From: Paenibacillus sp. UNC451MF
Lineage (GTDB): Bacteria; Bacillota; Bacilli; Paenibacillales; NBRC-103111
Assembly (NCBI RefSeq): GCF_000686845.1
Contig: NZ_JMLS01000002.1
Span: forward strand, 434,001 to 498,000
Reading direction: 5' to 3'
DNA length: 64,000 nucleotides
Positions 46,745 through 56,328 of the stretch are shown in pieces (position 1 is the first letter of the stretch; every line of letters begins with the position of its first letter). A program made the translations under genes and the position numbers. The notes under the pieces were generated by a model. It saw only the letters and a program-made list of their open reading frames with translations. It made no database searches and was not told where the DNA came from.

Positions 46745-48433
46745 TTATTTCGTCCGGTCGACTTCCGCCTGAACTTCTTTGGTAACATCATCTCCGCCCT
46801 GCTTCTTCCATTCGGTTACGAAGGTATCGAAATAATCGAGCGGCTTATCGCCAACAATGATGCGCAGGAATGATTCATCCTCCAGCTTAGCCAGATTCGT
46901 CCATTTCATTTCCATAGATTTAGTAATTCCGTAAAACTCACTGTATACTTCAGTATTGATCGGGTTCAATACGCTTTTACCACCGTTAAATTGATATAAA
47001 ATATAGGCCCAATCAGATGGACTGGCTTTCAGAGCGTCCATTCCCTTCTGATACTGGTCGAACAGCTTGATATCCGATTCGGGTAACTCTTCTCTCTTCA
47101 GCTTGCCTGCCACCGCATCTTGAAAGCGCTGAAAGCGGTCATACACAGTGGATTTAACGCGATAGGTACGCTGGATCGGACGAATCTGCCAATTGGTGCC
47201 CGGGCTTTCGCTATAAAGCTTAGGATAGTTAGGCGCCATATTATCCATATCCGTGAACAGATTGATCATTTTGATGATGGCTTCCGGGTTCTTAACCCCT
47301 TTCTTCACCACCATAATTCGGCCCATCGGATTCGGCTGACGGTTATACCATTTGCCGTCTGAGGCAGCCAATATGAACAAATCCCATTCGGCTTTCGGAT
47401 CGTTCTTGACCGAGTCCGCCAGCGATTTGGCTGGAGCCCACGTATACCCTGTGGAGATGCCCGCCTTGCCGGCACTGATGTCCTTGGCTACCTGATCCGT
47501 TTTGATCGTTCCGAACTCCTTGTCAATCAAACCTGCTGCATACCATTCCCGGAGCTTGCCCAGCGCCTGCTTCGTTTCCGGTAAGGTGGAGCCGTATACG
47601 ATTTTGCCTGACGAATCCTTCAACCAGATTTTCGGGAACGATTTGAAGGCAGTGAACACCCCATCAAACGAATTATAGTTTGTTGTACCCGTGACAAAGG
47701 TCGAGGTCCCTTGGATGCCGTAGGTGTCCTTCTTCCCATTCTTATCTGGGTCCTGCTCAATAAAAGCGCGTGCTACCTTCTCCAGATCATCCACAGAGAT
47801 GACCTTAGGCAAGTTAATTCCGACCTGCTTCAGCCAGTCCGTCCGAATCCACACAATGTTATCGTTATCATGCGCGGGCGCAGTGGAAGGAATGCCGTAC
47901 AGCTTGTTTTTGTAAGTGACTTTCTTAATAAAATCGGGACCGAAGCCCGACATCACTTGCTTCAATAACGGTGAGGCATAGTCCTGATACGCCTTAGTCA
48001 AATCTTCAAGCATATCGGATTCCACCAGCAGGTTGAAGTCGCTCTGGGATACAAACAGAAAATCCGGAATATCGTTGCTCGAAACGAGCAGGCTAACCTT
48101 TTGATCATAACCGGATTGCGGCGTCTCGAAAGCATGATTGATTTTAATATTGAATTTCTCCTCAATCAATTGGGTATAGCGGTTGTCCGTCAGCGTATCC
48201 TTGCTTCCTTCTGGCCACTTGTTCTCCGCCGGAGTGTAATAGCCCAGATTGACCGTTACCGGTTGGCTGTACTTCCCATAGGGATCGGGCTTCTCCGATG
48301 TGTTGCCGGTCTGCTGCTGTGAAACGGCACTGTCTCCCCCGCTGCCGCCCGTACAACCCGATACGGTAAGAGCCAACAGCGTAACAATGGGAACGAAAGC
48401 TTTGGCTGCTCGATTGACTTGTATTCTGCTCAC
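46745..48433 (-). CDS. Sugar-binding lipoprotein of the ABC transporter (LplA type)
   Basis: 562 residues. Type II signal peptide with lipobox VSGC (Cys near 27), then a Gly/Ser spacer. It has the pattern of large LplA-like oligosaccharide-binding proteins (FNIKINHAFETPQSGYDQKV, KNKLYGIPSTAPAHDNDNIVW, IRTDWLKQVGINLPK). The starting codon is GTG 48433 with a G-rich ribosome binding site. First gene of a four-gene unit with two permeases and the phosphoesterase; a YesMN pair lies directly upstream and likely controls it. Confidence 0.92.
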   Translation of the reverse strand: MSRIQVNRAAKAFVPIVTLLALTVSGCTGGSGGDSAVSQQQTGNTSEKPDPYGKYSQPVTVNLGYYTPAENKWPEGSKDTLTDNRYTQLIEEKFNIKINHAFETPQSGYDQKVSLLVSSNDIPDFLFVSQSDFNLLVESDMLEDLTKAYQDYASPLLKQVMSGFGPDFIKKVTYKNKLYGIPSTAPAHDNDNIVWIRTDWLKQVGINLPKVISVDDLEKVARAFIEQDPDKNGKKDTYGIQGTSTFVTGTTNYNSFDGVFTAFKSFPKIWLKDSSGKIVYGSTLPETKQALGKLREWYAAGLIDKEFGTIKTDQVAKDISAGKAGISTGYTWAPAKSLADSVKNDPKAEWDLFILAASDGKWYNRQPNPMGRIMVVKKGVKNPEAIIKMINLFTDMDNMAPNYPKLYSESPGTNWQIRPIQRTYRVKSTVYDRFQRFQDAVAGKLKREELPESDIKLFDQYQKGMDALKASPSDWAYILYQFNGGKSVLNPINTEVYSEFYGITKSMEMKWTNLAKLEDESFLRIIVGDKPLDYFDTFVTEWKKQGGDDVTKEVQAEVDRTK

Positions 48434-48581
48434 TTGTGGAACCCCCCGTGAATGATTTTGTTCATCGCTTCCGCTTCATTGTAGCTGATAGCTGAAAGGT
48501 GAAGGGAGTCAACGCCGTTGTCGATTAGGTAGAAAAAAGTTATTTTTTTAGAACAATACTCCCCATTCCACATGACATTCC

Positions 48582-49646
48582 TCATACATGTCGACTCCGA
48601 TATTCCGAGGGGAGCATGCCGGTCTTCTCACGAAACTGCCTGCTGAAATAACGATGGTCCAGAAAACCGCACTCTTCAGCGATATCCGCAATAGGCTTGG
48701 AAGTTTGCAGCAGCAAAGTCATCGCTCTCGCAAGACGCAGCTCCTTGATATAGTCCTGGTAGGAGATACCCATCAGATCCTTGAAGCATTTGCTGAAATA
48801 GCCGCGGCTAAGCTTCATTTTGTAAGCCATTTCATTCTGTGTCAGCTTGAAGCCCTGATGAAGCTTGGCAAGCTCTGCTGCTTCCAGAATACGAAGGACG
48901 ACATCTTCCGGATAAGCGGATACGTGGAACATTTGCCGAATATGCCCGCGAAACTCCGCAATAAACGTCCGCCATGATGACCAGCTATCAATCGATTCAG
49001 CCTTGGTAAGCCATTCGTGCAAAAAATCCGAATTGAGAGTCCGATTCCACTCCACCATCAAATAGTGGATCACTTTGTGCAGCTTGGAGAGCGGTGGATT
49101 GATCTCCTCGATCTGACGGCATAAGCTCTCGAATTGTGCATCCTTAAGAGCCCAATACAAGGGCAGCCATTCGTCGATCTGAGCCTGCAGTCTCTTTTCG
49201 TCCTGTTCCGACCACTCTTTAGGGGCGAGTAACCAAGTCTCCTGCCCATTCCTCGAAGCTTCGTTCAAGTTATGTATCCGCATCGTAATACGGCGCAGCG
49301 CTTCCTGCATTTTGTCATTCTCCAGCTCGGTCTTCACTATGTAATCAATAGCGCCTAGCCGCAGCGCTTCCTGGATATATTTGAAATCCTCGTGACAAGT
49401 CAGCACGGACATGTGTACATGCGGAAATCGCGTACGAACCTCCTGCATCAGATCGAATCCATTCATGATAGGCATTGCAAGATCAGTTATCAGTAAATCG
49501 ACAGGCTCCTGTTCCAGTAATTCCAGCGCTTTCTTCCCGTTGCTTGCTTCACCGACTACAGTCACATCAAACGCGCTCCACTGCATGGTGGAAATGAACC
49601 CCTTTCGGACAAAGTACTCGTCATCGACTACTAAAGCTTTAATCAT
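48582..49646 (-). CDS. Response regulator, YesN type (receiver + AraC)
   Basis: 354 residues. Receiver domain with VVDDEYFVRKG, phospho-acceptor Asp55 in LLITDLAMPIMNG and the switch Lys in IVKTELE; a linker; then two AraC helix-turn-helix motifs (MAYKMKLSRGYFSKCFKDLMG and PIADIAEECGFLDHRYFSRQFR). Its start overlaps the kinase gene by 8 bases. Such pairs sense extracellular sugars and activate neighbouring uptake genes; the SBP gene starts 148 bases downstream. Confidence 0.93.
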   Translation of the reverse strand: MIKALVVDDEYFVRKGFISTMQWSAFDVTVVGEASNGKKALELLEQEPVDLLITDLAMPIMNGFDLMQEVRTRFPHVHMSVLTCHEDFKYIQEALRLGAIDYIVKTELENDKMQEALRRITMRIHNLNEASRNGQETWLLAPKEWSEQDEKRLQAQIDEWLPLYWALKDAQFESLCRQIEEINPPLSKLHKVIHYLMVEWNRTLNSDFLHEWLTKAESIDSWSSWRTFIAEFRGHIRQMFHVSAYPEDVVLRILEAAELAKLHQGFKLTQNEMAYKMKLSRGYFSKCFKDLMGISYQDYIKELRLARAMTLLLQTSKPIADIAEECGFLDHRYFSRQFREKTGMLPSEYRSRHV

Positions 49647-51399
49647 TTTGCTCCTCCTTCAACGGTAGACGGAAATACATGGTTGTTCCCTGCTCTCTGG
49701 AGCTTGCCGTCTGTAGCTTCGCTTCTTCTCCGAAATAGGCTTTCAGCATCGTATTCACATAGTTCAGCCCAATGCCCATACCGACCTTGTCGCGTTCCGG
49801 AATATCATTTATCAGCAATCTCTCAACTTCCTGCTCACTCATGCCAACCCCGTGATCTATCACCTGAACGAGCAGACACGCTTCATGCTCCATCGTAATC
49901 CTCAGCTCGATCGTGCTCTGCTCCTCTGTCAGGCCGTGATACAATGCATTCTCAATGAGCGGCTGGAGCAAAAAGCGGGGCACTTTAACATGCAGCGCTT
50001 CCGGAACTGTATGAACACTTAGAGCAAACTCGCAGTTATAGCGCATTTGCTGTAAAGAGATATAGTCCTGAAGTGCATCGATTTCACTTTGAAGGGGCAC
50101 CAATCCTCCATCCTTGCCCAGATTGTAACGCAGCAGCCTAATAAAAATAGCAAGGAAATGAACGATTTCCTCCTGCTGATTCGCTTTGGCTATCCACTGT
50201 ACCGTGTTCAGAGTGTTATATAAAAAATGAGGATTGATTTGAGCAACGACCTTCTCAACCTCCAAGTGCCGTTTGTCTTCTTCATTTTGCTTTAGCTCCA
50301 TCAGCAGCATCCATATCTTAGTTCGCATCTCTTGAAACTGCTCCATCAGCACATCCAATTCAATTACTTGAGTCCTCGCTATTTGTCGATGTGCAACTCC
50401 GTCGTCATGAAAGCCATTATCGCCGAACTGCCTGATTTCACGATTTAACTTGCGTAACGAATAATAGAACTTTTTCCAGATGGAAGCTGCCGCCGCTAAG
50501 CTGAACAATAAAGACACTGCGGCAATAGCCATCCATGCGATGCTCCAGTTCCAAATTTCTTTTCGCAAAATATTTTTCTGAATGATCGCATACACATACC
50601 ACCCTTGCTCAGGGCTGTATTCGCGAAAAAAATAATCGTCCCCGATCACTTCGTAGCCGTCCGTTTGCTTGAAAGTGCCATTCATCCGTTGACCTACCGC
50701 GAACCGGTTTTCGTCCTGACTGAAGACGATATAGCCCTGATCGTCAGCAATGACTTGAATCGCCTGAACACCGTACTGCTGATGATTTAGCACTTGATTG
50801 TATAGCTTCGTATTCGACTCTACATAGATGTTTTGCGGAGAACGTCTGGGAATGTTAAGCGGTCGTGACACCGAGAATACAAGACCTTTATTATTGGAAA
50901 AAGAATCGTGAGGAGGATGAAAAATAACCCCCTTGGATTGCGTGAGTGGCTCCAGTCCCCCTGTCCCAATTCCGGGCTCGACCGGCTGATTCAAATAGAA
51001 GATAGCATTCGTCTGGGAATCATAAATGTAAAACAATCCCGTATCCGGATTCGTAAAGCTGACCTGCTGCAAGTATTCAAAAATTCTTTGGCTGATTACA
51101 TATTTTTCGGCTGGATCATCGGATTGGAACAACAGCTGCACGTCCCGGGTAGCTAGCTGCTGGGACACATAATTCAAGTTATCGTATGTCTTTTCTATGT
51201 TCGTTCTTACTTGATGCAATGTGCTTTGAACGCCGTTGGCTGTTTTATTGTCGAGGATTAGATAGATGACATAATAGGATAAGGCCCCAATCAAAAATAT
51301 GGGAAGGATGGAGCTCATCACGAGGCCGACGAGCAGGCTTGTTTTCAAGGAACGGGGTTGGGGAGAGCTTCTTCGATACCATAAGTAAGGCAAGCGCAT
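49639..51399 (-). CDS. Sensor histidine kinase, YesM type
   Basis: 586 residues. Membrane helix (LLVGLVMSSILPIFLIGALS), extracellular Cache-like sensor about 50-280, second helix (WSIAWMAIAAVSLLFSLAAAA), HAMP-like linker, His-kinase domain with phospho-acceptor His in AQINPHFLYNTLNTVQW, and HATPase (PLIENALYHGL, VIDHGVGMSEQEVERLL, GIGLNYVNTML). Class of 5TM-less LytS/YesM kinases. ATG 51399 has GAGAGG upstream. Confidence 0.93.
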   Translation of the reverse strand: MRLPYLWYRRSSPQPRSLKTSLLVGLVMSSILPIFLIGALSYYVIYLILDNKTANGVQSTLHQVRTNIEKTYDNLNYVSQQLATRDVQLLFQSDDPAEKYVISQRIFEYLQQVSFTNPDTGLFYIYDSQTNAIFYLNQPVEPGIGTGGLEPLTQSKGVIFHPPHDSFSNNKGLVFSVSRPLNIPRRSPQNIYVESNTKLYNQVLNHQQYGVQAIQVIADDQGYIVFSQDENRFAVGQRMNGTFKQTDGYEVIGDDYFFREYSPEQGWYVYAIIQKNILRKEIWNWSIAWMAIAAVSLLFSLAAAASIWKKFYYSLRKLNREIRQFGDNGFHDDGVAHRQIARTQVIELDVLMEQFQEMRTKIWMLLMELKQNEEDKRHLEVEKVVAQINPHFLYNTLNTVQWIAKANQQEEIVHFLAIFIRLLRYNLGKDGGLVPLQSEIDALQDYISLQQMRYNCEFALSVHTVPEALHVKVPRFLLQPLIENALYHGLTEEQSTIELRITMEHEACLLVQVIDHGVGMSEQEVERLLINDIPERDKVGMGIGLNYVNTMLKAYFGEEAKLQTASSREQGTTMYFRLPLKEEQND

Positions 51400-51612
51400 A
51401 CGTTCCTAACCTCTCTTCTGTTTCCGTGTGTATGGATTTGTGAATCGAGCTAAACTATTTTGATGGAGGTCCACAAGCTTAATTAATTCGTCCTACGAAA
51501 GGAATTCGTGAACCTTCCCTCATAATCCTGTTCTTATCAAGCTTGACTACATGCCTACCCTAAAAGACCTTAAGATGTTGAATCCATTATGTACACTCCG
51601 GATGCGCAAATA

Positions 51613-51644
51613 CCGCCTCATCAGCCGAAGGGGCTGTGAGACGG
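51613..51644 (-). terminator. Terminator-like hairpin after the beta-helix protein gene
   Basis: Strong stem: on the plus strand CCGCCTCATCAGCC folds onto GGGCTGTGAGACGG around GAA. It lies 18 bases after the stop at 51662. Only a weak T-tract follows, so it may be an mRNA end-protecting hairpin. Confidence 0.6.
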
Positions 51645-51661
51645 TCCAGCAAAGTCTTTTT

Positions 51662-53866
51662 CTATACCATTTTAATCGTTTGCAGCGTCCCTGTGTTATC
51701 GACGCTAATTTTATAGCACGAGCCGTCCGGAGCATACAAGCTGAACCGATCGTTGGAGCTGGCAGAACTGTTGATAAAAGCTTTGTCAACACCAACCAGC
51801 ACGTTATTAAACGTCTCAATACGAGCACAGTTCGATGTAATTTCAAGTCCATAGCGGTTCTGGGGCGCTTGAGAAGGCATACGTACCGTATTATCGTGAG
51901 CGGTTCCATTGGTTGCGGCATTTTCCAGCTTTATCCCTGCATAAACGCCCGAATCCTTAACACTTGCAGAGTCAATGATGTTCCCCTCAATCATGAAGCC
52001 ATCCGTTTCAGTTACGTAGATCCCATGCCTGCCAAGCCGTTTCAACATATTGTCGCGAATGACATAATTACCTCCCTTGGCTAACCAAATTCCCTCATAA
52101 TCGGTCACTTCGATCTGATTATCGCTAGCCATCAAATCAATAGTATTCTCAGCATAAATACCTCTTCTTGTTCGGGACACTTGGTTGCCTGTCACTTGAA
52201 CGTTGCGGCTTCGGGTGATGAGAATGGAGGTTTTGGCTGGGGCCACATCCGTAACCAGGTTACGCGCAATCATTGTATGCTCGACCTTGATGTCACCTGA
52301 TCCCGTGCAGGCGATGCCCTCATACTGCGTTGTACCGATAATTACATTGTCCGCGATCAGAGCGCGCGAGCCTGTCTGCGGAGTACCATGCTGCACCCCA
52401 TCCTTGTCCTTCGTGGAGTCCGTATTCGCTCCTGGCGCATTGATGACTACTCCACCTCCGCAGCCATACATCACATTGCCTCTTACGAGGCAATCGTTGA
52501 ACTTATATAGCCGGACAGCCCAATAGCCTAGCTGATCGAAAGTATTGTCAACGACCTTAATATTGAGAGTCCAGACGTCGTGAATCGCAGTATGATTACC
52601 TACACCTCCGCCCCATGCCGTTGTCCCCGGTGTCCCGCTAGCTCCGAAGTAGCAGCTTCGGACCGTCACATTCTCGCTGGGAGTCCCGTCGAACTTGCCA
52701 TACCATGGGAATGAAGAGCTTGTTGGGACGTCAATCTGAACCGCCTCTGCATAATTTCTCGACCCGTCTGGGGCGTTTAGAAAACCGAGCAGCCTGCAAT
52801 GCTCGATTAACACATCGCTGCTGGAATTGATTTCAATGGCATGTCCCCATGAAATATCTTTGATCGTCGTATTTCTTATCGTGACATTGCGGGCATGGGC
52901 AATATTCAACCCTGCGAACGAATCAGGATAATCGACCACATTGCCGTCCCACGTCCCACCTTCTATAACCAAATGACCATGCCCTTCATAGCCGCTATAT
53001 TGTCCACCCAAATCGCCATTAAACAGAAAGCTGTTGTCATGACAACGTTTTATGACCGTATTATGCTCCAACTCCAACCGCGTGTGGCTGTAGATACGTA
53101 AAGAATCCGTAACCTTATAGATGCCATCCATCAAATAGGCACATACGCCGCCTGCCGTCTTGGCTAATGACAACACCTGTTGAATCGCCTGCGTATCGTC
53201 CGCTACCCCGTCCCCCTTGGCGCCCCACCACTGAGGATACAGCCGTTCGTTTTGCATGGATCCTACAATGCTGCCAGCCCCTGCAAAAATAACCGTTGGA
53301 CCGGCGCAAAGCTGACCGTCAATAGTCACTGTAACTCCGGAATCCGGAACGAGAACCGCTCCATTGTCGAACCTCAGATCAAGTGTCGAGGCAAAGGTTA
53401 TATTCGATCCGATACGGTAGGTGCCCTGTGGGAAATATATCGTTGCCCGTTCCCCATTCTCAAATCGCCGCAGAAGGCGGGATAGCGCTGGGGCATCGTC
53501 CTTATGTCCGTTTCCCTCCATGCTGTGATCCTTGACCTGATACCAGTTGACTCGGGACGACGAAGGCCCTTTATTCTTCTCACCGTATACATTGTCTGTA
53601 ACGGTGGAATCTTCGGCTGCGTACACAGCCCTCTTACCGCCTGCATTCAGCAAATAGCCGGAGGCCAATGCGACACCCGTAATGCCTAGCGTCGCCAGCA
53701 GCTTACGTCGAGTGATAGCAGGATGAGTCTCTACATTGTCCTCTGCTGTATCCTTAGGATGTTCCTCATTAAGTTGCTTGCGCTCGTGCTCTATCGTCAA
53801 CGCCTCCCTGGGTACTTTTCTTACTGCTATTGTAGAAGAGTTCCGGGGAAGATCGTGAGACAACAA
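51662..53866 (-). CDS. Right-handed beta-helix protein, pectate-lyase-3 type, probable Tat export
   Basis: 734 residues at most. A twin-arginine signal (ITRRKLLATLGITGVALASG) lies near residue 51, then the start of the Pectate_lyase_3 domain (WWGAKGDGVADDTQAIQQVL near 215) and about a dozen parallel beta-helix turns rich in N-x-V/I-x-x-N (VTIRNTTIKDI, VLIEHCRLLGF, VTVRSCYF). Probably a polysaccharide lyase or hydrolase acting outside; no specific catalytic triad can be assigned. The start is uncertain: TTG 53866 has a weak site, TTG 53800 has AGGGAGG only two bases away. Confidence 0.8.
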   Translation of the reverse strand: MLSHDLPRNSSTIAVRKVPREALTIEHERKQLNEEHPKDTAEDNVETHPAITRRKLLATLGITGVALASGYLLNAGGKRAVYAAEDSTVTDNVYGEKNKGPSSSRVNWYQVKDHSMEGNGHKDDAPALSRLLRRFENGERATIYFPQGTYRIGSNITFASTLDLRFDNGAVLVPDSGVTVTIDGQLCAGPTVIFAGAGSIVGSMQNERLYPQWWGAKGDGVADDTQAIQQVLSLAKTAGGVCAYLMDGIYKVTDSLRIYSHTRLELEHNTVIKRCHDNSFLFNGDLGGQYSGYEGHGHLVIEGGTWDGNVVDYPDSFAGLNIAHARNVTIRNTTIKDISWGHAIEINSSSDVLIEHCRLLGFLNAPDGSRNYAEAVQIDVPTSSSFPWYGKFDGTPSENVTVRSCYFGASGTPGTTAWGGGVGNHTAIHDVWTLNIKVVDNTFDQLGYWAVRLYKFNDCLVRGNVMYGCGGGVVINAPGANTDSTKDKDGVQHGTPQTGSRALIADNVIIGTTQYEGIACTGSGDIKVEHTMIARNLVTDVAPAKTSILITRSRNVQVTGNQVSRTRRGIYAENTIDLMASDNQIEVTDYEGIWLAKGGNYVIRDNMLKRLGRHGIYVTETDGFMIEGNIIDSASVKDSGVYAGIKLENAATNGTAHDNTVRMPSQAPQNRYGLEITSNCARIETFNNVLVGVDKAFINSSASSNDRFSLYAPDGSCYKISVDNTGTLQTIKMV

Positions 53867-53900
53867 TGCTCTCGCTAATGTAGAAAAATGTTGTTATCAT

Positions 53901-53988
53901 AAAATAACCCCAACAAAGTGGGGCATTGGCTAAGAAGCTGATTCAGATACTTTGCGGGGAGCCCCGAAATTTATAAATTCTATAACGA
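53901..53988 (-). repeat. 85-bp structured intergenic element, copy B (family 2)
   Basis: Second copy of the element at 43771-43855, same orientation, with about a dozen differences. The arm near the 3' end has one extra T (ACTTTGTTGGGG). It lies after the lutC terminator and before the beta-helix gene, which starts 35-100 bases downstream. Confidence 0.8.
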
Positions 53989-53989
53989 A

Positions 53990-54031
53990 AAAAAATGGTT
54001 GAGCAAAAGAAGCTTTGCTCAACCATTTTAT
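53990..54031 (-). terminator. Terminator of the lut operon
   Basis: AAAATGGTTGAGCAAA pairs with TTTGCTCAACCATTTT; on the minus strand it runs into TTTTTTTT. It lies 28 bases after the lutC stop. Confidence 0.9.
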
Positions 54032-54059
54032 ATTCGGAAGCGAGATGACCCCGCAGCCA

Positions 54060-54836
54060 TTACTTGATAATCACGGCATATACCTTACCTGGCCCGTGAA
54101 TACCGATCGTAAGATCGTTCTCGATATCGGCGCTTCGGCTCGGTCCTGTAATCAAATTTAGCGAGGAAGCATAGTCGCTTCCGTTGGTTTTACCATCGGT
54201 AATGCTGCTGAATGCCTCACCCATTCGGGTAACAAGCTGATCAGCGCGGAATACCGCGAATAGGATATCCGTCAGCAAGCTGACCGAGCGGCCCCGCTCC
54301 GGCGAGCATTGCAGCACGAGCGTACTCGTATTGGCTACGGTATAGTCAGGCCAAATCATGCCTAACTGGCAGCGTTCCGTGCGCTTTAGCAGCTCGCTGC
54401 GCTTAACCCAGTTAGAGCTGTTATCCGCACCGCTTGCAGCACCGCTTTCTGTGGAATCGATCTCCTTCCACGGAACAACATCCACTCCAGCCTCAGCCAA
54501 AGCTTCATCCAAGCCAAGCTCAATCAAGCCCTCATGTTCCCAGCGGGAAACATGCGTGACCTTAAGCTCCGCCGTAATTTCTTTGAGCCATGCTGCGATA
54601 CCGGCTTTGGCTTCCGCTTCATCCACTACAAGTACTTTCCCTGTCAGAGCAGTCCAGTTCTGGATGAATAACTCGATTTTCTCGTCGGTAGTTCGTTCGA
54701 TCTCTTTATAGAACTCCGGAGCGCCGCGGAACGGACGCTCAGGAGGGGTACTCGAAGGTGCTTTACGTCCTAATCGCGATGAGATGTTCGCGATGAAGGC
54801 TTCACGACCATGAATTTGACCGGTCTTAATGCTCAT
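54060..54836 (-). CDS. lutC: L-lactate utilization protein LutC
   Basis: 258 residues, LutC/YkgG family. Pattern: REAFIANISSRLGR near the start, VVDEAEAK, MIWPDYTVANTSTLVLQCSPERGR and NLITGPSRSADIENDLTIGIHGPG at the end. Part of the LutABC complex that oxidises L-lactate to pyruvate with Fe-S clusters. GGGAGG precedes ATG 54836, which overlaps the lutB stop by 11 bases. Confidence 0.95.
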   Translation of the reverse strand: MSIKTGQIHGREAFIANISSRLGRKAPSSTPPERPFRGAPEFYKEIERTTDEKIELFIQNWTALTGKVLVVDEAEAKAGIAAWLKEITAELKVTHVSRWEHEGLIELGLDEALAEAGVDVVPWKEIDSTESGAASGADNSSNWVKRSELLKRTERCQLGMIWPDYTVANTSTLVLQCSPERGRSVSLLTDILFAVFRADQLVTRMGEAFSSITDGKTNGSDYASSLNLITGPSRSADIENDLTIGIHGPGKVYAVIIK

Positions 54837-56328
54837 GAGGCTTACCTCCCTTATTCACTGGGGCTTCAGGAGCTTCTGCGACTACCGGAGCATTCTTAAG
54901 CTCCTGCTGCAGTGCTTCCCACCGATCGCGGAACGACTGCTTCGGCTTCATCGGGAAGAAGCGAGATTGCGTCCAGCCGGACATCGGTCCTGGGCCTTTC
55001 TTGATGAAGCCTTTGCTGATGAAAGGCTTCTGCAAATAATAGGCGGATTTGGTCGCCATTTTGTACAATGTTACGTTCCCGAACGCTGTCTGGAACGATT
55101 TGAAGGCAGCGCGCTCGGCAAGCGGGGTCAGCCCCATCTTGACCTTGCGGGCGCGCAACTGCACGAGCATATCGTGCAGCGGGATTTTGACCGGGCATGC
55201 CTCATAGCATGCCCCGCACAGACTGGAAGCGTAGGCCAGCTGGCCCGCTTCCTTCATGTCCTGCTGCAGCAGCGGCGTCAATACGGCCCCAATAGGGCCG
55301 CTGTACACGCTGCCGTAGGTGTGTCCGCCCACGTGGCGATACACGGGGCAAGCGTTTAAGCAGGCTGCACAGCGGATGCAGTGCAGCACTTCCTGAAACA
55401 CCGGATCGCCGAGCTGCGCCGAGCGTCCGTTGTCAAGAACAATGAGATGGAGCTCTTCCGGTCCATCGAGCTCTCCTTCGCGGCGCGGGCCGGTAATCAT
55501 CGACGTATACGTCGTCAGCTTCTGGCCTGTTGCGCTGCGCGCGAGCAAGTTCAAGACGACTTCTAAGTCGTCATAGGTTGGCACCAAACGCTCCATCCCC
55601 ATAATGACAACATGGGATTTAGGGATCGTGCTGACCATACGTCCGTTGCCTTCATTCGATACAAGCGTTATCGAACCGGATTCGGCAACGCCGAAGTTAC
55701 AGCCCGTTAAGCCAATATCCGCTTCAAGGAAATAATTGCGAAGCCGCTGCCTTGCATAGTTCGCAAGCACCTTGGTCTCCGGCGGGAACTGCTCGCCGGA
55801 CTCGTCATTGAACAAATCAGCGATTTGCTGCTTGTTCTTATGAATCGCAGGGATAATCAAGTGCGAAGGCGTTTCCTTCGCAAGCTGCAAAATATACTCA
55901 CCCAAGTCAGTCTCAATCGCTTCGATACCGCGCTCTTCCAAATGATGATTCAAATGGATTTCTTCTGATACCATCGATTTGCCTTTGGCTACCAGCTTCG
56001 CCTTACGCTGCTCGGCAAGATCCATGAACACTTTGACAGCCTCATCCGCCGTCTGGCAAAAGTAAACGTGTCCGCCCGCTTTCGTGACATTGTCCGTGAA
56101 CTGGGTCAAATAATAGTCCAGATTATCAATGACATGCTTACGGATTTGCTTCCCGCGCTCGCGCCACTCTTCCCATTGGCCGAAATCGTCCATAGCTTTC
56201 AGCTTAGCCGTTTTCAGCTTATCCGTAGTGAAGGCAACCGCTTTACGCAGAAACTCATCCTTGAGCGCTTCTTCCGTTCTTTTCTTCAGCCCTGTTCCGA
56301 TCAGCTGTTTTTCATCGACCTGACTCAC
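54826..56328 (-). CDS. lutB: L-lactate utilization protein LutB
   Basis: 500 residues. Iron-sulfur protein of LutABC. Two ferredoxin-type cluster motifs: CIRCAACLNACPVYRHVGG near 320 and CGACYEACPVKIPLHDML near 370. The N-terminal half is the LutB/LldF nucleoside-binding-like part (LEADIGLTGCNFGVAESGSI). GTG 56328 with AAGGAG upstream, overlapping the lutA stop by 17 bases. Its middle is G+C-richer than its ends. Confidence 0.95.
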   Translation of the reverse strand: MSQVDEKQLIGTGLKKRTEEALKDEFLRKAVAFTTDKLKTAKLKAMDDFGQWEEWRERGKQIRKHVIDNLDYYLTQFTDNVTKAGGHVYFCQTADEAVKVFMDLAEQRKAKLVAKGKSMVSEEIHLNHHLEERGIEAIETDLGEYILQLAKETPSHLIIPAIHKNKQQIADLFNDESGEQFPPETKVLANYARQRLRNYFLEADIGLTGCNFGVAESGSITLVSNEGNGRMVSTIPKSHVVIMGMERLVPTYDDLEVVLNLLARSATGQKLTTYTSMITGPRREGELDGPEELHLIVLDNGRSAQLGDPVFQEVLHCIRCAACLNACPVYRHVGGHTYGSVYSGPIGAVLTPLLQQDMKEAGQLAYASSLCGACYEACPVKIPLHDMLVQLRARKVKMGLTPLAERAAFKSFQTAFGNVTLYKMATKSAYYLQKPFISKGFIKKGPGPMSGWTQSRFFPMKPKQSFRDRWEALQQELKNAPVVAEAPEAPVNKGGKPHEH

